A stretch of 41,248 nucleotides of DNA from Clostridiisalibacter paucivorans DSM 22131 (GTDB lineage: Bacteria > Bacillota > Clostridia > Tissierellales > Clostridiisalibacteraceae): assembly GCF_000620125.1 (NCBI RefSeq), contig NZ_JHVL01000032.1:1-41248 (forward strand), read 5' to 3'. Positions 40,689-41,248 of the stretch are shown piece after piece (within the stretch, counting starts at the first letter, position 1; every line of letters starts with the position of its first letter). The translations under genes were made by a program, and so were the position numbers. Below the pieces are notes generated by a model. That model was not told the origin of the DNA, did no database searches, and saw only the letters and a list, made by a program, of their open reading frames with translations.

Positions 40689-41248
40689 TTAATTAATAAA
40701 TTTTTTTAACTCTTCTACTTCAGATTTAGAAAGACCTGTAGCTTTTACTACTAAGGCTATCTCTGTACCTTCTTTTAAGAGATTCTTTGCTATTTCTTTA
40801 GCCTTATTAATTTCACCTTCTAGTCTTCCTTTTTGCATGCCTTTTTTCATGCCTTTTTGCATGCCTTCTTGCCTTCCTTTTTCTTCTCTTTTTTCTAATA
40901 TATTCATGGTAATAGCCCCCTTTCCTTCTAGTTTTTTTATTTGTTCTTTTATGTCTTCTTCTTTTATATCTCTGTTTGTTAGTTCTATATATTTTAAGTA
41001 TATTTCTCCATAATATATTAGTGTCTCTAGTGGTTCTTCTTTTTTTACTTCTTCTAATGCTAGTAAATATGTTCTTAATACTATTTCTAGATCTTCTTCA
41101 AAGGCATATTTAAATGCCTTTAGCATCATTGCTGTTAGTTTTGTTAGTTTTTCAAAATCTCTTTCTTCATATTCTCCTATGTTAAAAAAGTCATGCTTAA
41201 ATACTGGCACTCTTTGTTTAAAGTATTCTGGTAATTCATAAAATCCTG
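40689..41248 (-). CDS. Rpn family recombination-promoting nuclease/putative transposase, C-terminal part (5' end outside window)
   Basis: The frame is open to the right edge (GFYELPEYFKQRVPVFKHDF at its start), so the N-terminal nuclease domain is not seen. What remains is the helical middle part (YEERDFEKLTKLTAMMLKAF) and the charged tail with the repeat QEGMQKGMKKGMQKGRLEGE. This is characteristic of Rpn/PD-(D/E)XK transposase-like proteins common in Firmicutes. The end is a small helical hairpin (VVKATGLSKSEVEELKKF). An internal GTG at 41210 is not needed as a start. Confidence 0.8.
   Translation of the reverse strand, partial: GFYELPEYFKQRVPVFKHDFFNIGEYEERDFEKLTKLTAMMLKAFKYAFEEDLEIVLRTYLLALEEVKKEEPLETLIYYGEIYLKYIELTNRDIKEEDIKEQIKKLEGKGAITMNILEKREEKGRQEGMQKGMKKGMQKGRLEGEINKAKEIAKNLLKEGTEIALVVKATGLSKSEVEELKKFIN

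Overview
The window reads as an AT-rich chromosome segment of an anaerobic, amino-acid-fermenting Firmicute, most like the Clostridia/Tissierellia. The basis is strong AGGAGG-type ribosome sites, many TTG starts, Rho-independent hairpins at most gene ends, several sigma-54 enhancer-binding proteins, Na+-coupled amino-acid transporters, and lysine-fermentation and butyrate-type CoA enzymes. The organism assignment is inference; no rRNA or other marker is present.

Layout. 1-222: the tail of an IS110-type transposase. 0.5-7.1 kb (minus): a PAS-type sigma-54 activator, an AGCS Na+/alanine-type symporter with a clear -24/-12 promoter, and a two-component system (SBP-domain sensor kinase plus NtrC-type regulator). 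7.2-8.8 kb (plus): a consensus promoter, a TPP riboswitch with terminator, and thiC. 8.8-10.7 kb: small genes, namely a frameshifted remnant, an aromatic-acid-exporter-like membrane protein, a small unknown protein, and an autoregulated XRE repressor with two operator dyads. 10.8-21.7 kb (minus): sigma-54 activator, then thiolase-kce-cyclase behind a -24/-12 promoter, an SSS symporter fused to two winged-helix domains, then kdd and a DctPQM TRAP transporter. 21.9-23.5 kb: an ISLre2-type element with its target duplication and a nonsense-mutated transposase. 23.7-27.0 kb (minus): crotonase, CoA-transferase and acyl-CoA dehydrogenase. 27.2-27.8 kb: a Phd/ParE toxin-antitoxin pair. 27.9-31.6 kb (minus): an AfuABC/FbpABC-like ABC importer, with a divergent PHP phosphoesterase. 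32.5-34.7 kb: a secreted tandem tyrosine phosphatase. 35.0-38.6 kb (plus): a Fur-box operon feoA-feoB-nicotianamine-synthase-like protein-LPG-synthase-like membrane protein. 38.7-40.6 kb: an AraC regulator with a Fur box, divergent from a two-gene half-size permease. The end: a partial Rpn/PD-(D/E)XK-type protein.

How it fits together. Kdd and Kce are the oxidative-deamination and C-C cleavage steps of lysine fermentation. Thiolase, crotonase, acyl-CoA dehydrogenase and CoA-transferase could carry the C4 products to butyrate or acetate. The aminomutases (KamA, KamDE) and the Kal ammonia-lyase are absent here. Instead two transporters (SSS and TRAP) and a metal-dependent cyclase-family hydrolase are interleaved. 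The block is therefore either the split lower half of lysine fermentation or a route for an imported compound that joins it.

Most unusual items: the SSS symporter with a tandem winged-helix tail; a fossil second copy of the XRE repressor's two-operator promoter 4.7 kb away; the Fur-box feo operon with a NAS-like gene; a 15-codon leader peptide coupled to dctQ; and a 17-bp dyad over the half-permease promoter.
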